64,000 nt of DNA from contig JANUWF010001218.1 in assembly GCA_026120185.1 (NCBI GenBank), forward strand, positions 1,612,001 to 1,676,000, given 5' to 3'. The notes beneath the pieces were generated by a model. The model saw only the letters and a program-made list of their open reading frames with translations. It made no database searches and was not told the DNA's origin. This document shows positions 23,819-35,173 of this stretch, piece by piece. The position numbers and the translations under genes were made by a program. How positions within the stretch are numbered: position 1 is the stretch's first letter; each line of letters starts with the position of its first letter. Source of the stretch: Voacanga thouarsii. Its lineage: Eukaryota; Streptophyta; Magnoliopsida; Gentianales; Apocynaceae.

Positions 23819-24797
23819 TAGAGCTGTCAAAATGGGTCAGCCCAGCCCAACCCACGTGGGACGGCAAAAATATGGGCTGGGATGAGCCAACCCATTTTTT
23901 TATGGGCTGTAAAATCCTAAGCCCAACCCAATCCTTCTTAGCCCATGGGCCATTTATATATAAATAATATTTTTTTAAAAAAATTATACCATATTTATAT
24001 TTTTTAGTCTTTAATTCTAACTCTAATACAAATATAATGAATCAAATTATAACTTAAAATAAAATATAAATATCAAATAATAAGTTAAACATATTTTATC
24101 TATTATACTTTATACACATAATTCTACATAAATTTATAATTTTAATAAGTTCAAAAATTAAACATCACAAATCACATATTAAATCCACAACTCTCAAATA
24201 TATAAATATAGTAATATAATTTAAAAGTTCAAATTTAGAAATATTAAAGTTAAAAATCAATATTTATTTCACAATTTCATAAAAATGTCATGAAAGGCTA
24301 AAAGTATTGCTCATACTGCCAGTTTGCAAAAAATATGTATATTATTTAATCATCTAAGATTTCTTCAATGATTTTATTTGAATCTACTGTTGACGATGAT
24401 ATATTTAATATGACTGTTTTAAGGTCAGATTGTTCATCTAATAATCACAAATCACAATAAGAAAGAAGAATATAATTAGTATTATTACTAATTATTCACT
24501 AGTTAAATGAATTTAAAAAATTGTTATATATTACCATCATCATCTTTAATTAGTATACAGTTTTGACTTTTGAAACTTTTGTAATTTTTTAATTTGAAAA
24601 TTAAAAAAAAAAAAAAAAAAAAAAAAGAGGTGGCTCATGGGCCAAGCCCTGCCCAGCCCCACTCAACCAATGGGCTTTATGGGCTGGGCCAAATAGGCCC
24701 AATTGAAATATGGACCTAAAAATTTGCAACCCACCCCAACCCATATTACTTGTGGGCCTGGCATTACCCGTGGGCTTAACCCATTTTGACAGCTCTA
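23819..24797. mobile_element. hAT-type MITE 1 (979 bp)
   Basis: The terminal inverted repeat TAGAGCTGTCAAAATGGGT at the left matches ACCCATTTTGACAGCTCTA at the right. Flanking 8-bp target duplications are TGCTTATC (23811-23818) and TGCTTATA (24798-24805), 7 of 8 identical. Subterminal regions are rich in inverted GGGCTGGG/CCCAGCCC-like motifs, and the core is very AT-rich without a reading frame. TAGAG ends plus 8-bp duplications are hallmarks of the hAT superfamily; it must depend on a transposase elsewhere. Confidence 0.9.
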
Positions 24798-24917
24798 TGC
24801 TTATACTTACATATATATGTCATTTCATTACACATATGGAGAAACTTAAATCCTTAAATGGTTTCTTCATTCACTATCCTTTGAAATTTTGTTTTTTTAA
24901 ATCTATGTTTATGCCAG

Positions 24918-24919
<2 letters not shown>

Positions 24920-24951
<32 letters not shown>
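24920..24951. repeat. (AT)n microsatellite
   Basis: Sixteen uninterrupted AT units. A second AT tract lies at about 25398-25417. Confidence 0.95.
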
Positions 24952-24953
<2 letters not shown>

Positions 24954-25125
24954 ACCTATGCTGCTTTTTTTGGGAATATTTTACAGAATGTTTTTTTTTT
25001 TTTTTGTGCGTGCATGCTAAAAATAGAATGTTCAAGTTCTCTCGAATTATTATATCTGCTAATTAAAGTAAACCTGAAAGAAATTAAACTAGCTTTTAAA
25101 ATTAAAATCGTGCTACAAATGTTTA

Positions 25126-25354
25126 CAAAAAGGTAAATCCTGGTACCTAAGCACTCTCTGTCACAGGGTAAAGGAAGGGATCCGCATAGTGTATGTAGCC
25201 TTCCCTTACATTTTTTGTAAAGAAGGGAACCACATAGTATATGTAGCCTTTCTCCTACATTTTTTGTAAAGGAACTGTTTCCATGATTCAAATTCGTGAC
25301 ATATAGGTCACCAAATGAGTAACTTATTACCTTTCCGTCAGGGTTCATCCCTCA
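25126..25354 (-). mobile_element. tRNA-derived SINE (Au-like)
   Basis: Read on the minus strand it starts ATGAGGGATGAACCCTGA, contains a region like an RNA polymerase III B box (GTCACGAATTTGAATC) and then the phrase TGGAAACAG..CTTTACAAAAAATGTA..AAGGCTACATA, which resembles the body of plant Au-type SINEs. It is bracketed by a perfect 15-bp target duplication, TGCTACAAATGTTTA, at 25111-25125 and 25355-25369. The body has an internal tandem duplication of about 48 bases (25174-25221 and 25222-25270). Family name is by memory; the duplication and Pol III-like box are directly visible. Confidence 0.85.
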
Positions 25355-25369
25355 TGCTACAAATGTTTA

Positions 25370-26411
25370 TAATTTAGAAAATTATATTTGTTATATATAT
25401 ATATATATATATATATAGATAGATAATGTCAAACATCCTTATGTACATTAGGTAGATAGAAAATAAGAATTGAGTTTAAGTAATAGAGGGTGCTTCTAAT
25501 AATCAACACATGATTAAAAATTGAGATATTAAGTGATGGCACGTAACCTAAGCAGATGTAGAGTTTTATATTCTCGTAGTTTGGGAAGGGAAAACATGGG
25601 CTGTAGCATACCTCATCCTAATACATCCGTTGGCCCGTGGGCCCATTAGAAAAATGGTCATTTTGTTTGGCTTTTGGGCTTTAGAGGTTGCCCAACTTAT
25701 GGAGCCTTTATTTTCGCGGTCCTTTCCAACATCGGGTCTGGGATGTGGTGGTTGCCCAATACTTTGAAATTACGCGGCAATGCTCTCTTTGCTAAAACAC
25801 CGGTGGAGTAAAAACACGGAGTAAAAAAAGGAAGGAATGTAATTATGAGGGTAAAGGAAAATAAGGATAGAATCCTCTACAACAATTAAAAATTTTCTCT
25901 AAAATTAAAAAGATTAAAAAAGTATTTAATATTTACTTTCCTTCCATCTAAATCAAATGAGATAAAAATAAATATAATTTATTATTCTTAATAGGGATGT
26001 AATAAAAATTTAGAGACGGAAGATAAGTTATATGAAATAATCTATTAAAAAATAATATTATAATTTTAAAAAAATAAAAAACTATACCAAATATTTTTAA
26101 ATTTTTTCAAAAGAAAAACAAATTAAAAAAAAATTGGGGGCCCTCTCTCCTTAGTTATGTCCCAATCTCTTAGTGGAAGCAAATATGCCCCTCCCATTTC
26201 CTCTTCCTTCTACAAATTAAATTAAGTGTAAAAGTCCGGCCTTTTCTGTAGGGATATTGTTAACCTGGGCTATGCGTGCCCGGGGGAGTGGGTTATACTT
26301 TCCTTGTAGACTATGTATTCTAAAGCTTTTGGGCCTCAAAAACCTACATGGTAAAAGAATTGGCTCAACTTTTGACCTGAGATCTATAAAGTCATGAAAT
26401 GAAACTTTTGA
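25370..26411. other. Intergenic, no gene seen
   Basis: AT-rich, with an AT microsatellite near 25398-25417. A moderately GC-rich stretch (25600-25790) has no convincing frame or splice structure. Confidence 0.5.
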
Positions 26412-26419
26412 CTCCGAAT

Positions 26420-27293
26420 TAGGGGCAACAATATTGAACACGACACGGTTATAGTGGGTTAGGATTTCGTGGATTCGGGTCGAAACAGGTCGACCCGTTT
26501 AATTTTAAATGTGTACAGGTCATAAACGGATTCAACCCGTTTCAACCCGCGAACCCGTTTAACTTTTTTTAATATTTATATTTAACACTTTTTGTAATAC
26601 CCTACAAATTTCACTATAAAAAATTAGATAATTTAATTTTTTACATGAATTAATGGAATTAAATTTTATTATATGAATTAATTGTATTGTTTGTGTGTCT
26701 ATTTTGTTTAATTATATGAGACCTCTTAAGAAAAATAAATGATGTTAATGCAACTATTTACTTGATATATAGTAAATGAATCATTCTTAATTAATTATTA
26801 TTTAGTGTTTATAATAATATTATTATTACAATGACTTTTAGTTAGAGAAAATATTTTTTTGAACAATCTAATTTTATTGCAAAACTACATTTGTTCAGAT
26901 TTTTAAAATTAAATCTTATGAATTTATTAAAATCTCTAAATATTGAGTGGAATAGTTTGTTATTTTATTGGGTTTTTATGACTTTATGGGTTGTTTTATT
27001 AGTTTTTTTAATTTTATATGATTTGATTTAATTTTGTAAAATTTTTTGTGTAATGGTACATAGATTGGTGGGCTTAATAAGAATTCGGATTGATTAATTT
27101 AATAATTATCTATTTAATTTTTGTGTCTAATCGTGTCGACCCGTTTTATAACACGAACACGATACGAGAATAAACGGGTTGACACGACACGACACGTTTA
27201 TTAAACGGGTCGTGTTTGGGTTGGCTTGTCGAATGTAATTATCTCAAGTTGACACGACCCGCCAATCCGAACACGACACGATTGCCACCCTTA
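26420..27293. mobile_element. hAT-type MITE 2 (874 bp)
   Basis: Ends TAGGGGCAACAAT and, inverted, TAAGGGTGGCAAT form imperfect terminal repeats. Target duplications are CTCCGAAT (26412-26419) and CTCCGAAC (27294-27301), 7 of 8 identical. Subterminal repeats are rich in GACCCGTTT/AAACGGGTC and CACGACACG motifs in both orientations (26470-26560 and 27130-27285); the core is AT-rich and non-coding. It belongs to a different family from MITE 1 but the same hAT superfamily by duplication length. Confidence 0.9.
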
Positions 27294-27301
27294 CTCCGAA
27301 C

Positions 27302-27560
27302 ATACAGCATTGCGATAAAGATAAAGAGTGAGTGTGTACGTTAATGATATGAATTGAATTCTTGATTCATAAAATTTTTAATTTTAATAGTATCAAAATC
27401 ATTCAATCATTTTTACAAATAAAAATTTTGAAAATATAAGAGATTTATCAGCCTTGCAACAATGATGCATAAAGAACATGGGAGGGTTTTTGGGAAGAGG
27501 AGAGAATCGGATTAACATAAACCATAACAAGTTCACTTTTAATGTAAATAGTAATATAAT

Positions 27561-27599
<39 letters not shown>

Positions 27600-29741
27600 C
27601 ACGATTAATATTAATATCAATTGCTCAAATCATAGGTTTTTTCGTTATACTATTTTATATTAATTTATATAAACTTGTATTACAAGTGATTTTTTTTCCC
27701 AAACTCATGAAAAACATAAATTTATCCATGAAAGTCATGTTGTGGTGTTTAATTAAGATTTCCCTTTTTTTTTTTTTTTTTTTGGTGTTGGGGGGAAGGA
27801 TGGGAGTGGGAGGGAGGGAGGGCGGGTTCGGGGGTGGTCACAAGTTTAGCTGGTTGGAGTATGTTTGTTGAAGTGGAAATTATAATTTTGAAAAGAATAA
27901 TTTGGGAAAAAAAATCGACGTCCGCTTTTCCTGCTAAAAGTTGGTTTTATTGAATGAATATCTTATCAAAAGTCTAAACATTTTTTATTATATAATTAAT
28001 TGAAGAAATTAAAGGTAACAAAAATCACTAATGATGGTTTTTTAATTAGTGATTTTTTAATGACTATAGACAATATAAAATTATTTTGGATATTCGAGAA
28101 AAAAAAAACCAAAAATGTATTTAAATTAAAGTTATAATTTTTTTAAATGTAGATATAATTTTAAATTGAAATTAAATTATGATAATCTTGCATTTGCTAA
28201 TAACTCAATTTATGATCTATATAAAATCTTCCAACTTGCCTGACGACAAGGAATAAAATGAGGGTCTTCTTCTTGCGAGCCACGGTCTTCCATCCCAGGC
28301 TTTGGCAGTCGTCACCTTGAACAAAAATAATTCTCGTCTTTACATGGATTTTTTTTATTTTATTTTGCTAATTAAGTTTATTCATTCATAAAATAATTAT
28401 AAAGAACAATTTACACATCTAGACTATTACATTCATGATAACAGGAAAATACCACATCTCAATGAATACACTATAATAAATAAAAAAATAAAAAAAATAT
28501 ACAACAATTATTCTTTTAGTTTTTCTATTGTTATCTTTAAATAATATTGGCTTGAGATATCCAATCTCATTTGATTCTTTGAGCAATAATTTAAAAGACT
28601 TTAGACGTGAAAATTATCTGGAAAAGAGATGAGAAATTGAGAAAAAGTCCAAACGAGTTGGGATAAGAGATGAATTTAAAAAAAAAATAAAGTAATTAAC
28701 ACCAAATTAAAAAGATCGATCAAAAAATCATGTCAGTGTTGAATCTTGATAATCAAAACTAAAGAAGATAATTTTCGTAATTTGTAGACAAAAGAAAAGT
28801 AAAATCACAAAAAAATAATAAAATAAAAGACAAGGAACAATCTTTGGCCAAGATCGGATCTTCGAGTGGCCAAAGAAACTGTGGTATATAGAAAAGGTTA
28901 GACAGAGAAATAAGGTCTTTACATGGATTCAAGACGTACGACACTAACTCATTTCATTCCTTATGTTAAAATCCTATGACCAAACAGCTCGCAAGAGATT
29001 TTTTTTTTTTTTTTCCTTGTATTTTTGTGGCTTTCTTTTAGTCGATCCTTTTTGGCTTTTTTAATATAGTATAGGTTTTTTGCTTTATCTTTTATCCAAA
29101 TACTATTATCAGACTATAAAATTTTGAATCTCAAGTACCGTTGCTATTCTCCCTTAAAAAAAAAAAAAAAAAAAAAAAAACTAGAACTATTGCTGTGGTG
29201 TCCGCCCCCCCCCCCCTCCCTTTTTGCCTTTTTGCCTTGGCCTTTTTACCTTTTTTTGTCCCTTATTCTCTCTTTTTTATTTCTCTTTAGTTTTGATTGA
29301 ACAATTTATTAAAAATAAAGTGAACAAAAAGATTAAGTGCGTATTTAATAACTTAATCAATGTTTAAAATTGAATGAATTACATATTTATTTTATTAAGT
29401 GTGTTTAATAATAATTAATATTAAATATTTAATTAATTAAGTATATTTGATTTGTTATCACTTAATTGATTAAGACACATTGAAATCTTATTATAAATTT
29501 TAAATGAATTAAAAGTTATTTAAGTTTGAAATTTGAATATGTTAAATACTCATATAATTATTAATATTATTTTGTATTTAATTTAAATTATAATTAATTC
29601 AATCTTCAAATTTCAAATTTTAATATTTAAATATTTAAATTTTAATTTTATCAAACTAAACATGAATATTTTTCTAATAGAATACATATATAATATATAC
29701 AATCTATATATAGTATACATATATATAATCTATATATGTAT

Positions 29742-29772
<31 letters not shown>

Positions 29773-29813
29773 TATATATGTATACATATCATATCTATAT
29801 ATATACATAAATA

Positions 29814-29844
<31 letters not shown>

Positions 29845-30239
29845 CCTAAAATAAAATAGAAGAGAAGACAAAAAAGAAGTAAATTATTAATTATCAATTT
29901 TACTCATACTAATTTAATGATATAATTAATGCATGAATCACTAAAAATTACTATAAAAATTAAATAAAAATATATCAAAAAATAAAAAAAAAAATCTTTA
30001 TAAATATTTATGGGTCTAACCAAACCCCCACTTCTCCAATTTTTTATTAGGACGGACCGAAAATTATTTTGTCAATTCTCACTTTTTTCTGTGACCGGGA
30101 TGGATAAACGGGGAGTATGCGGGGGCGGGCCGGGATTTCTAGTCCCCGGCCCGGTCCCATCCCTACCCATCGTTACCATTGTAGCTTGTTCTACTTGTAT
30201 ACATAAGCTTAAACCGTGGCTGCAGCTGCATGTTGGCTC
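27302..30239. other. Intergenic and upstream region of the DNL gene
   Basis: AT-rich, with (AT)n at about 27561-27593, long T, A and C runs (27765-27783, 29155-29180, 29207-29217) and a 190-base TA-rich microsatellite at 29660-29845. A short GC-rich island at 30095-30160 contains an inverted GGGCCGGG/CCCGGCCC pair. No gene with coherent frames or splice sites was found. Confidence 0.5.
29680..29845. repeat. Imperfect TA-rich microsatellite
   Basis: A dense array of TATA/ATAC variants with a final run of about 13 uninterrupted AT units (29817-29842). Self-complementary, so likely to form cruciforms and to vary in length. Confidence 0.9.
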
Positions 30240-33200
30240 ATGGCCTCAAATGGCTTGCTTTCCTTGAGCTCCTTTCCCCTAGCTAACGCCAAGGCCCATG
30301 CGCCCGTTTTATTCTTTCCATTCAATCACAGGTTAAAACCCAAATTTGATTGTATTTGTATCAAGCTTAAACCCCCAAGGTAGTCTTTCAACTTTTGCTT
30401 TTTTTTTTTTTTTTGCGTGGGGGGAGGGGGGGGGGTTGGGGTTGGGTTGGTAGTTTAATTCAGTTAGCTGTGTTTTTTCTGGGTTTAGTATTGTCTCTCT
30501 ATGCATAAAAGTTCAATCTTGGTTTTATTGGAACTATCCCAGTTGCGGGCTTCTTTTTGTTTTTGCTCTTTAATTTACTTTCAATTAATTTGTCAATCCA
30601 TGTATGATTTTTGGCTGCCATATTTCACTTGGAGGAAAAGCTCAATCTTTAAATGAATAATTGTATTTACAGGTTGGGGATTTCTCAAAAAGTACAGACT
30701 CCATCACAGCATTTATTTCGGGTGCCGATAGTTTCTTGTTTAGTGGAAGATGAAGCTGGGGCTTTCTCAGAATCAAGAGATCCCTCCACTTCAAGTGATT
30801 CGTTGAAGGTATTAAAGTTCTGTCCTAATATGTGGGGGATTCTTGTAATTGGATTTATTCACTTGATATTGTTGAAGCTGATAATTTTATTTCCGAAAGC
30901 TGATTTTTTATTTTTTTTGGGGGGGGGGGGCATTTTTTTTTTGTCTCAGCTTTAGTGGTTTTCAATTAATTATGTGCTACATGTGTAATGCATTTGTTGC
31001 ACAGAGGCAGCTATAAACCTTTGAATTCTTCAATGAAAAACGTCTTTTGGCTAAGTAAATTAAATGGAGAGCTAGGGGTGATCAAATTGTTTTTAAATAA
31101 TAAATCAACAGCTTCAGGAGTTACATTTTCAGATGAAATTTGACGGAAATAATGCAGAGCATGAAAAGGGTGTCATCATTAGAAGAGGCATAGTATATCG
31201 GTCTACAGTACATGGAAATTTGTACAGATTTCTGGGTTTCTTGGTGTGTCTTGTCTCTCTGGTGAGCCGAGTAGTATCTGTTAGCATGTGGTTTGGCAAC
31301 CATCAATATTATTGGTTAACCAAACTTGGAATACAGCTGAGAAAATAGTGTAGAAGTGATATCTTTTCCCTTTCTTTTACTACTGCATTTATCACAGTTC
31401 TGGACAGACAGTTTTCTACTTTCAATGTCTTGGAGGATATAGTTGAATGATTCTTCAATTAAACAGAAAGATGAGGCCAGTCTTCTAGTCTGTGCTTGAA
31501 TTCCTTGTTTTTCAAAACATGACTCCAGATGATTCCCTTGGCCCGATGTTTTGTTTCTCATATAGAAGATGGGCTCCAATTTATATATTTTAGTAGTATC
31601 CCAAGGAACATGTTTTTTGCATCTTATGCTTTAGAAATATCAGGGTGGTGTATTCTAAAATATCAACTAATGGTTAGATGTGAGCTTTATTGTATGTTTT
31701 AAAAGTATTGCATGGCAGTTTCAGAGCTATAAGCTTACTAGTTCTGTAATATCAACTACTAATTCAACCTGGAGTCTCTTATATGGTTACTGCCTCTGCT
31801 TTACTAGATTGAAGGTCAAGATATCCTACCTAATGTTAGTGCTAAAATTAAATATTAATAGTCATAAAACAGAAACGGTGTTATACCTTTCCATGAATGC
31901 ATTATGAAGTGTTTTTTTTTAATTCCTGTCAGGTGCAAAAATTGCCTTCCTTTTATTCTCGACTTGACTTTCCCTCCAATGTCTTCTTGTAGGATGCTGT
32001 TATTGACATAAAACTTCCAAGGAGGAGCTTGTTAGTCAAATTCACATGTAATGCCTGTGGAGCACGGTCACAAAAGTTCATCAACAGATTAGCATATGAA
32101 CGAGGGACAGTTTTTGTGCAGGTATTATTCTAATGATTATGCATATTGTGGATGGGAGAACTTTTTTGTGTGTGCGTGTGTATTATTTATTTATTTTTTG
32201 GTGTGTGTGTCGGGAATCATAGCTTTTGTAAGTTTTGGAATTCAAAGCAGGAGAATTTCTCTTTTATTGCTTTGGAGTTGGAAAAAGGAGCAAGTTTTTA
32301 TCATTTCCAAGTATCTCTCACTAATTTCACCAAGTTCTTATACATTTAATGGTCAAAACTAATATTTTAACTAGCTTCAATTTCTTCTGCACTTGGAGGA
32401 TTGGAATCTAGATTCCCAGTGTTCTTGGATGCCTCCCTTTCTTTTCTATTCTTTTAAGACATAGAAGGTGGAGTCTACAACTTCTTCTTCCCAAATCATT
32501 TGTCCCCTTAACATTCTTCTCCCTCGTAAGAAGATCTTTAGGCTGGTTTATTCAGGAGGAGCATATAGCTTTAACACATTATAGAAATTTTATTTATTTG
32601 TCAATGGGAAAATTTGCAAGCGGAGTATCAGAGTTCTTATTACTGCAAGCATTAGAGATGGAATTGGGTTACGAAATTGTAGGTTGTGAATGCTGATCAG
32701 TATCTGGAGTACACAACAATTATTTCTATCATGTACAACTTCTTTGACATGTTTTCATCTTTGCATGATGGATGGACTAGTTTATTTGACCTTCAGGCAT
32801 GCATTCATGGTGACAGCTGCTTGTTTGCTTAGTTTCTGACTAGATACAGGAAACTGATGTACAACTGTCTTCTCCTAAAATGAAGAAACAAAAGGTGAAG
32901 GAAATTTTCCTAATTGAGAAGGTGGGATTAATGACAGTTTACAAGTAGCAGAAAGAAATTCAAACCTGGAATTTGTAAAAGAATTAGTACGCAATATGCA
33001 AAAATATGGCCTGCTTGTTCATAACTGATTAATTTGGTTAGCAACCAAGGCCAGGCTCATAATGGTCCAAGTCAGCTATCAGGATCCTGTTTCTTCTTCA
33101 GATGACTGCTATTGAGCTTTTTGCTTGCTAAAATTTCTTGTGGCATTGGTTAGCTGTTCAATACCTTCTTGTCTTCTTGTGTCGAAATGTCCTCGTAAGT

Positions 33201-33968
33201 GGTTTTGTTTTCCCCTTTTCTCTTATTTGGGAAGTTTAACTGCATTGCTTCTGCAAAGGCTATACCTCCAATGAGATGGATCTATTCCTGGGACAAATAT
33301 GTATCATTTCCAAGAAATATTCTCTCTTCCATATACGTAGCTCCACCTTGAGTCCATTTCATTACAATTTCCTTGCTGGTTTTCCCTAAAGCCAATGATG
33401 TCACCTTTGTCTTTTGTTTCAGTCATTAATGTGACTTTTTACTTCATATCTAGTTACTTAAGGATTTCTATATCATTGCAGTTTCAGAGTCTTCCTTGCT
33501 TCTAGAAAACCCAAGTATTAGCATTTCACCAAAAGAGTTTCAAAATTAGCTCTGGAATAAAAAGAGTTGGACAGAGGTGAGAATTAGCTGTCAACATTTT
33601 TAATGCACATGAAATTGATAATTAGATGAAGATGGGAAAAGAGCGACTTTTCTTTTCAAATATTCATAGATAAAATCATCATCCATTATGCCACATGAAA
33701 AATGTGTTTGTGCAGCCACTACACTGATGCCAGCTTATATTTGCAGGGCTTGTAAATTTCAGCATCCTATTTCTCTTGTATCGCTTGTTTTTGCTAGTCT
33801 TGATTTGAGTTTCCTATGAAAGCTTTATTTCTTTGGCTCATCTTTACTGCTTTTCATCAGTGTTCAGGATGTTTCCGACATCACAAGTTAGTGGACAATC
33901 TTGGTCTGGTTGTTGAATACAACTTTCAGGAGGAAACCAATGTGGATCCAGACATAAATCAACTTTGA
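30240..33968 (+). CDS. DNL-type (Zim17/Hep1-like) zinc-finger protein, organellar
   Basis: Four exons: 30240-30379, 30673-30808, 31993-32121, 33861-33968, all with GT-AG introns, giving 170 aa. The N-terminus MASNGLLSLSSFPLANAKAH is Ser/Ala/basic and acid-poor, like a plastid (or dual) transit peptide. The core (about 97-155) has C111-x2-C114 followed by GARS, and C136-x2-C139 followed by HHKLVDNLGL; the DNL signature is residues 147-149. Family members (yeast Zim17/Hep1, plant ZR proteins) bind organellar Hsp70 and keep it soluble; the Hsp70 partner here is inferred. The length fits plant homologues. An overlapping ATG ten bases upstream is in another frame. The stop lies 236 bp from the stop of the convergent AGP gene. 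Exon 4 starts exactly at the second CxxC. From memory the closest Arabidopsis position is At1g68730. Introns are long (293, 1184 and 1739 bp). Confidence 0.9.
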
Positions 33969-34204
33969 CAGAACTCGATTCTTCCATTCAGCACAAAATT
34001 TTTGGAAAAGAATAATGCCAGAATTCTTGGTGGTTGTTTAAAAGAATTACACAGATACAGAGTGATGAAGAAAGAAATCATTTAAAATTTGTTGATGATG
34101 CGTTATCCAATTTCCTGCAAGTTCCTCCATGTGAAAGAGTTTAGTATTTGATCTTATATTTTTTTCGTTTACAGCTATAGAAATGTAGATTCTCATCCAA
34201 AATT

Positions 34205-35127
34205 CTAGAAATTGTAGCCTGTGACAGCAAACAGAATAGCAACAGATAACCCAGCACATGACCATACCCGTGATCTCCCTTCCTGCAAAAGTGATGTTGC
34301 TGCATTCTGGAATAAACGCATAGGAATCAACAGTTATGGAAAATGTAGATTGAATCAAATTATTATGCTTCATATCAGAAAATGGTTATTTAACAGCTCC
34401 AAGAATGGCAAGGACTTACCAAATTAAGAGTTGGTGATGGCGCCGGAGTTGTTTCAGCTGTACCTTCCACTGTAGGTGGTGCCGGAGGACTTGGAACTGT
34501 TGGAGCTGGTGCTGGTGCGTGATGGTGCTTCTGCTTATGCTTCTTTCTCTTGTGTTTGTGATGCGCTGGTGCAGGTGAGGGTACTAATTCTGGTGCTGGG
34601 GCAGGTGATTTAATAGTTGGTGCTGGGGCTGGGGTTGGGGTTGGTGGGGCCATAGGTGGTGGCGGCAGCAGCACTGGTGCAGGAACTGGTGCTTCGTTTG
34701 TGGGAGCTGGGGCTGGTGGTATTATCACTGGTGCCGGTGCTGGTGCCGGACGAGGTAGTTGAGGTGGGGGCACAGCAGGTGGCAATGCTGGTGGTGAAAC
34801 AATGGATGGGGGTGGTGGCAATGTAGGTGGTTGTACTGGACTCGAGACAGGCGAACTTTGTGGGGATTGTTGTGGTGGCACAGTTTGAGGTGGTGGTGTG
34901 GCTGGGGTTACAGCTGGTGGCATTTTTGGTGCTGCCGGTGATGTGGGACTGGATGATGGAGTTGTTGCTGCACTTACTGGTGGTTGTGCTGTTGAAAGAG
35001 GCGGGCTAGAGGTTGGTGGAGTTGTGGCTGGCACAGTTGAAGGAGAAGCAGCAGGTGCTTGTGCATTGGCAAAGACTAGTAAAATGCCAAAGCAAGTTGA
35101 CAGGTAAATCCACAAAGATGCGGCCAT
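34205..35127 (-). CDS. AGP19: Lysine-rich classical arabinogalactan protein (AGP17/18/19 class)
   Basis: Two exons on the minus strand: 35127-34420 (236 codons) and 34306-34205 (33 codons plus stop), with a 113-bp GT-AG intron; 269 aa. Residues 1-22 form a signal peptide (MAASLWIYLSTCFGILLVFANA). About 23-188 is Pro/Ala/Ser/Thr-rich with many AP, SP and TP dipeptides, the targets of prolyl hydroxylation and arabinogalactan attachment. A basic block HHKHKRKKHKQKHHH occupies 189-203, the mark of the Lys-rich subclass. The second exon encodes SLLQEGRSRVWSCAGLSVAI and a hydrophobic end, a GPI-anchor signal with the cut likely near its start. Reading exon 1 through the donor would give a false 245-aa protein without the anchor. 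It acts at the plasma membrane and cell wall. The symbol rests on class plus remembered position next to TADA (At1g68725); AGP17 or AGP18 cannot be excluded by sequence. Confidence 0.88.
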
Positions 35128-35162
35128 TTTGTGAGGTTTGAAGCTGAATGGAAAATTTTGCT

Positions 35163-35171
35163 CTTATATAA
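35163..35171 (-). promoter_or_regulatory. Probable TATA box of the AGP gene
   Basis: TTATATAAG on the minus strand, about 36-44 bases upstream of the AGP start codon. If used, the 5' untranslated region would be very short (about 5-15 bases). Confidence 0.5.
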
Positions 35172-35173
35172 AT

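Noticed and set aside
24956..25348. 130-codon minus-strand frame
   Set aside because: It reads through the SINE and its target duplication; the frame is accidental.
34827..35107. Plus-strand open frames across the AGP gene
   Set aside because: They are antisense shadows of a Pro/Ala-rich coding exon; the low-complexity translation (V/G/A-rich) and the convincing minus-strand signal peptide and splice sites favour the AGP.
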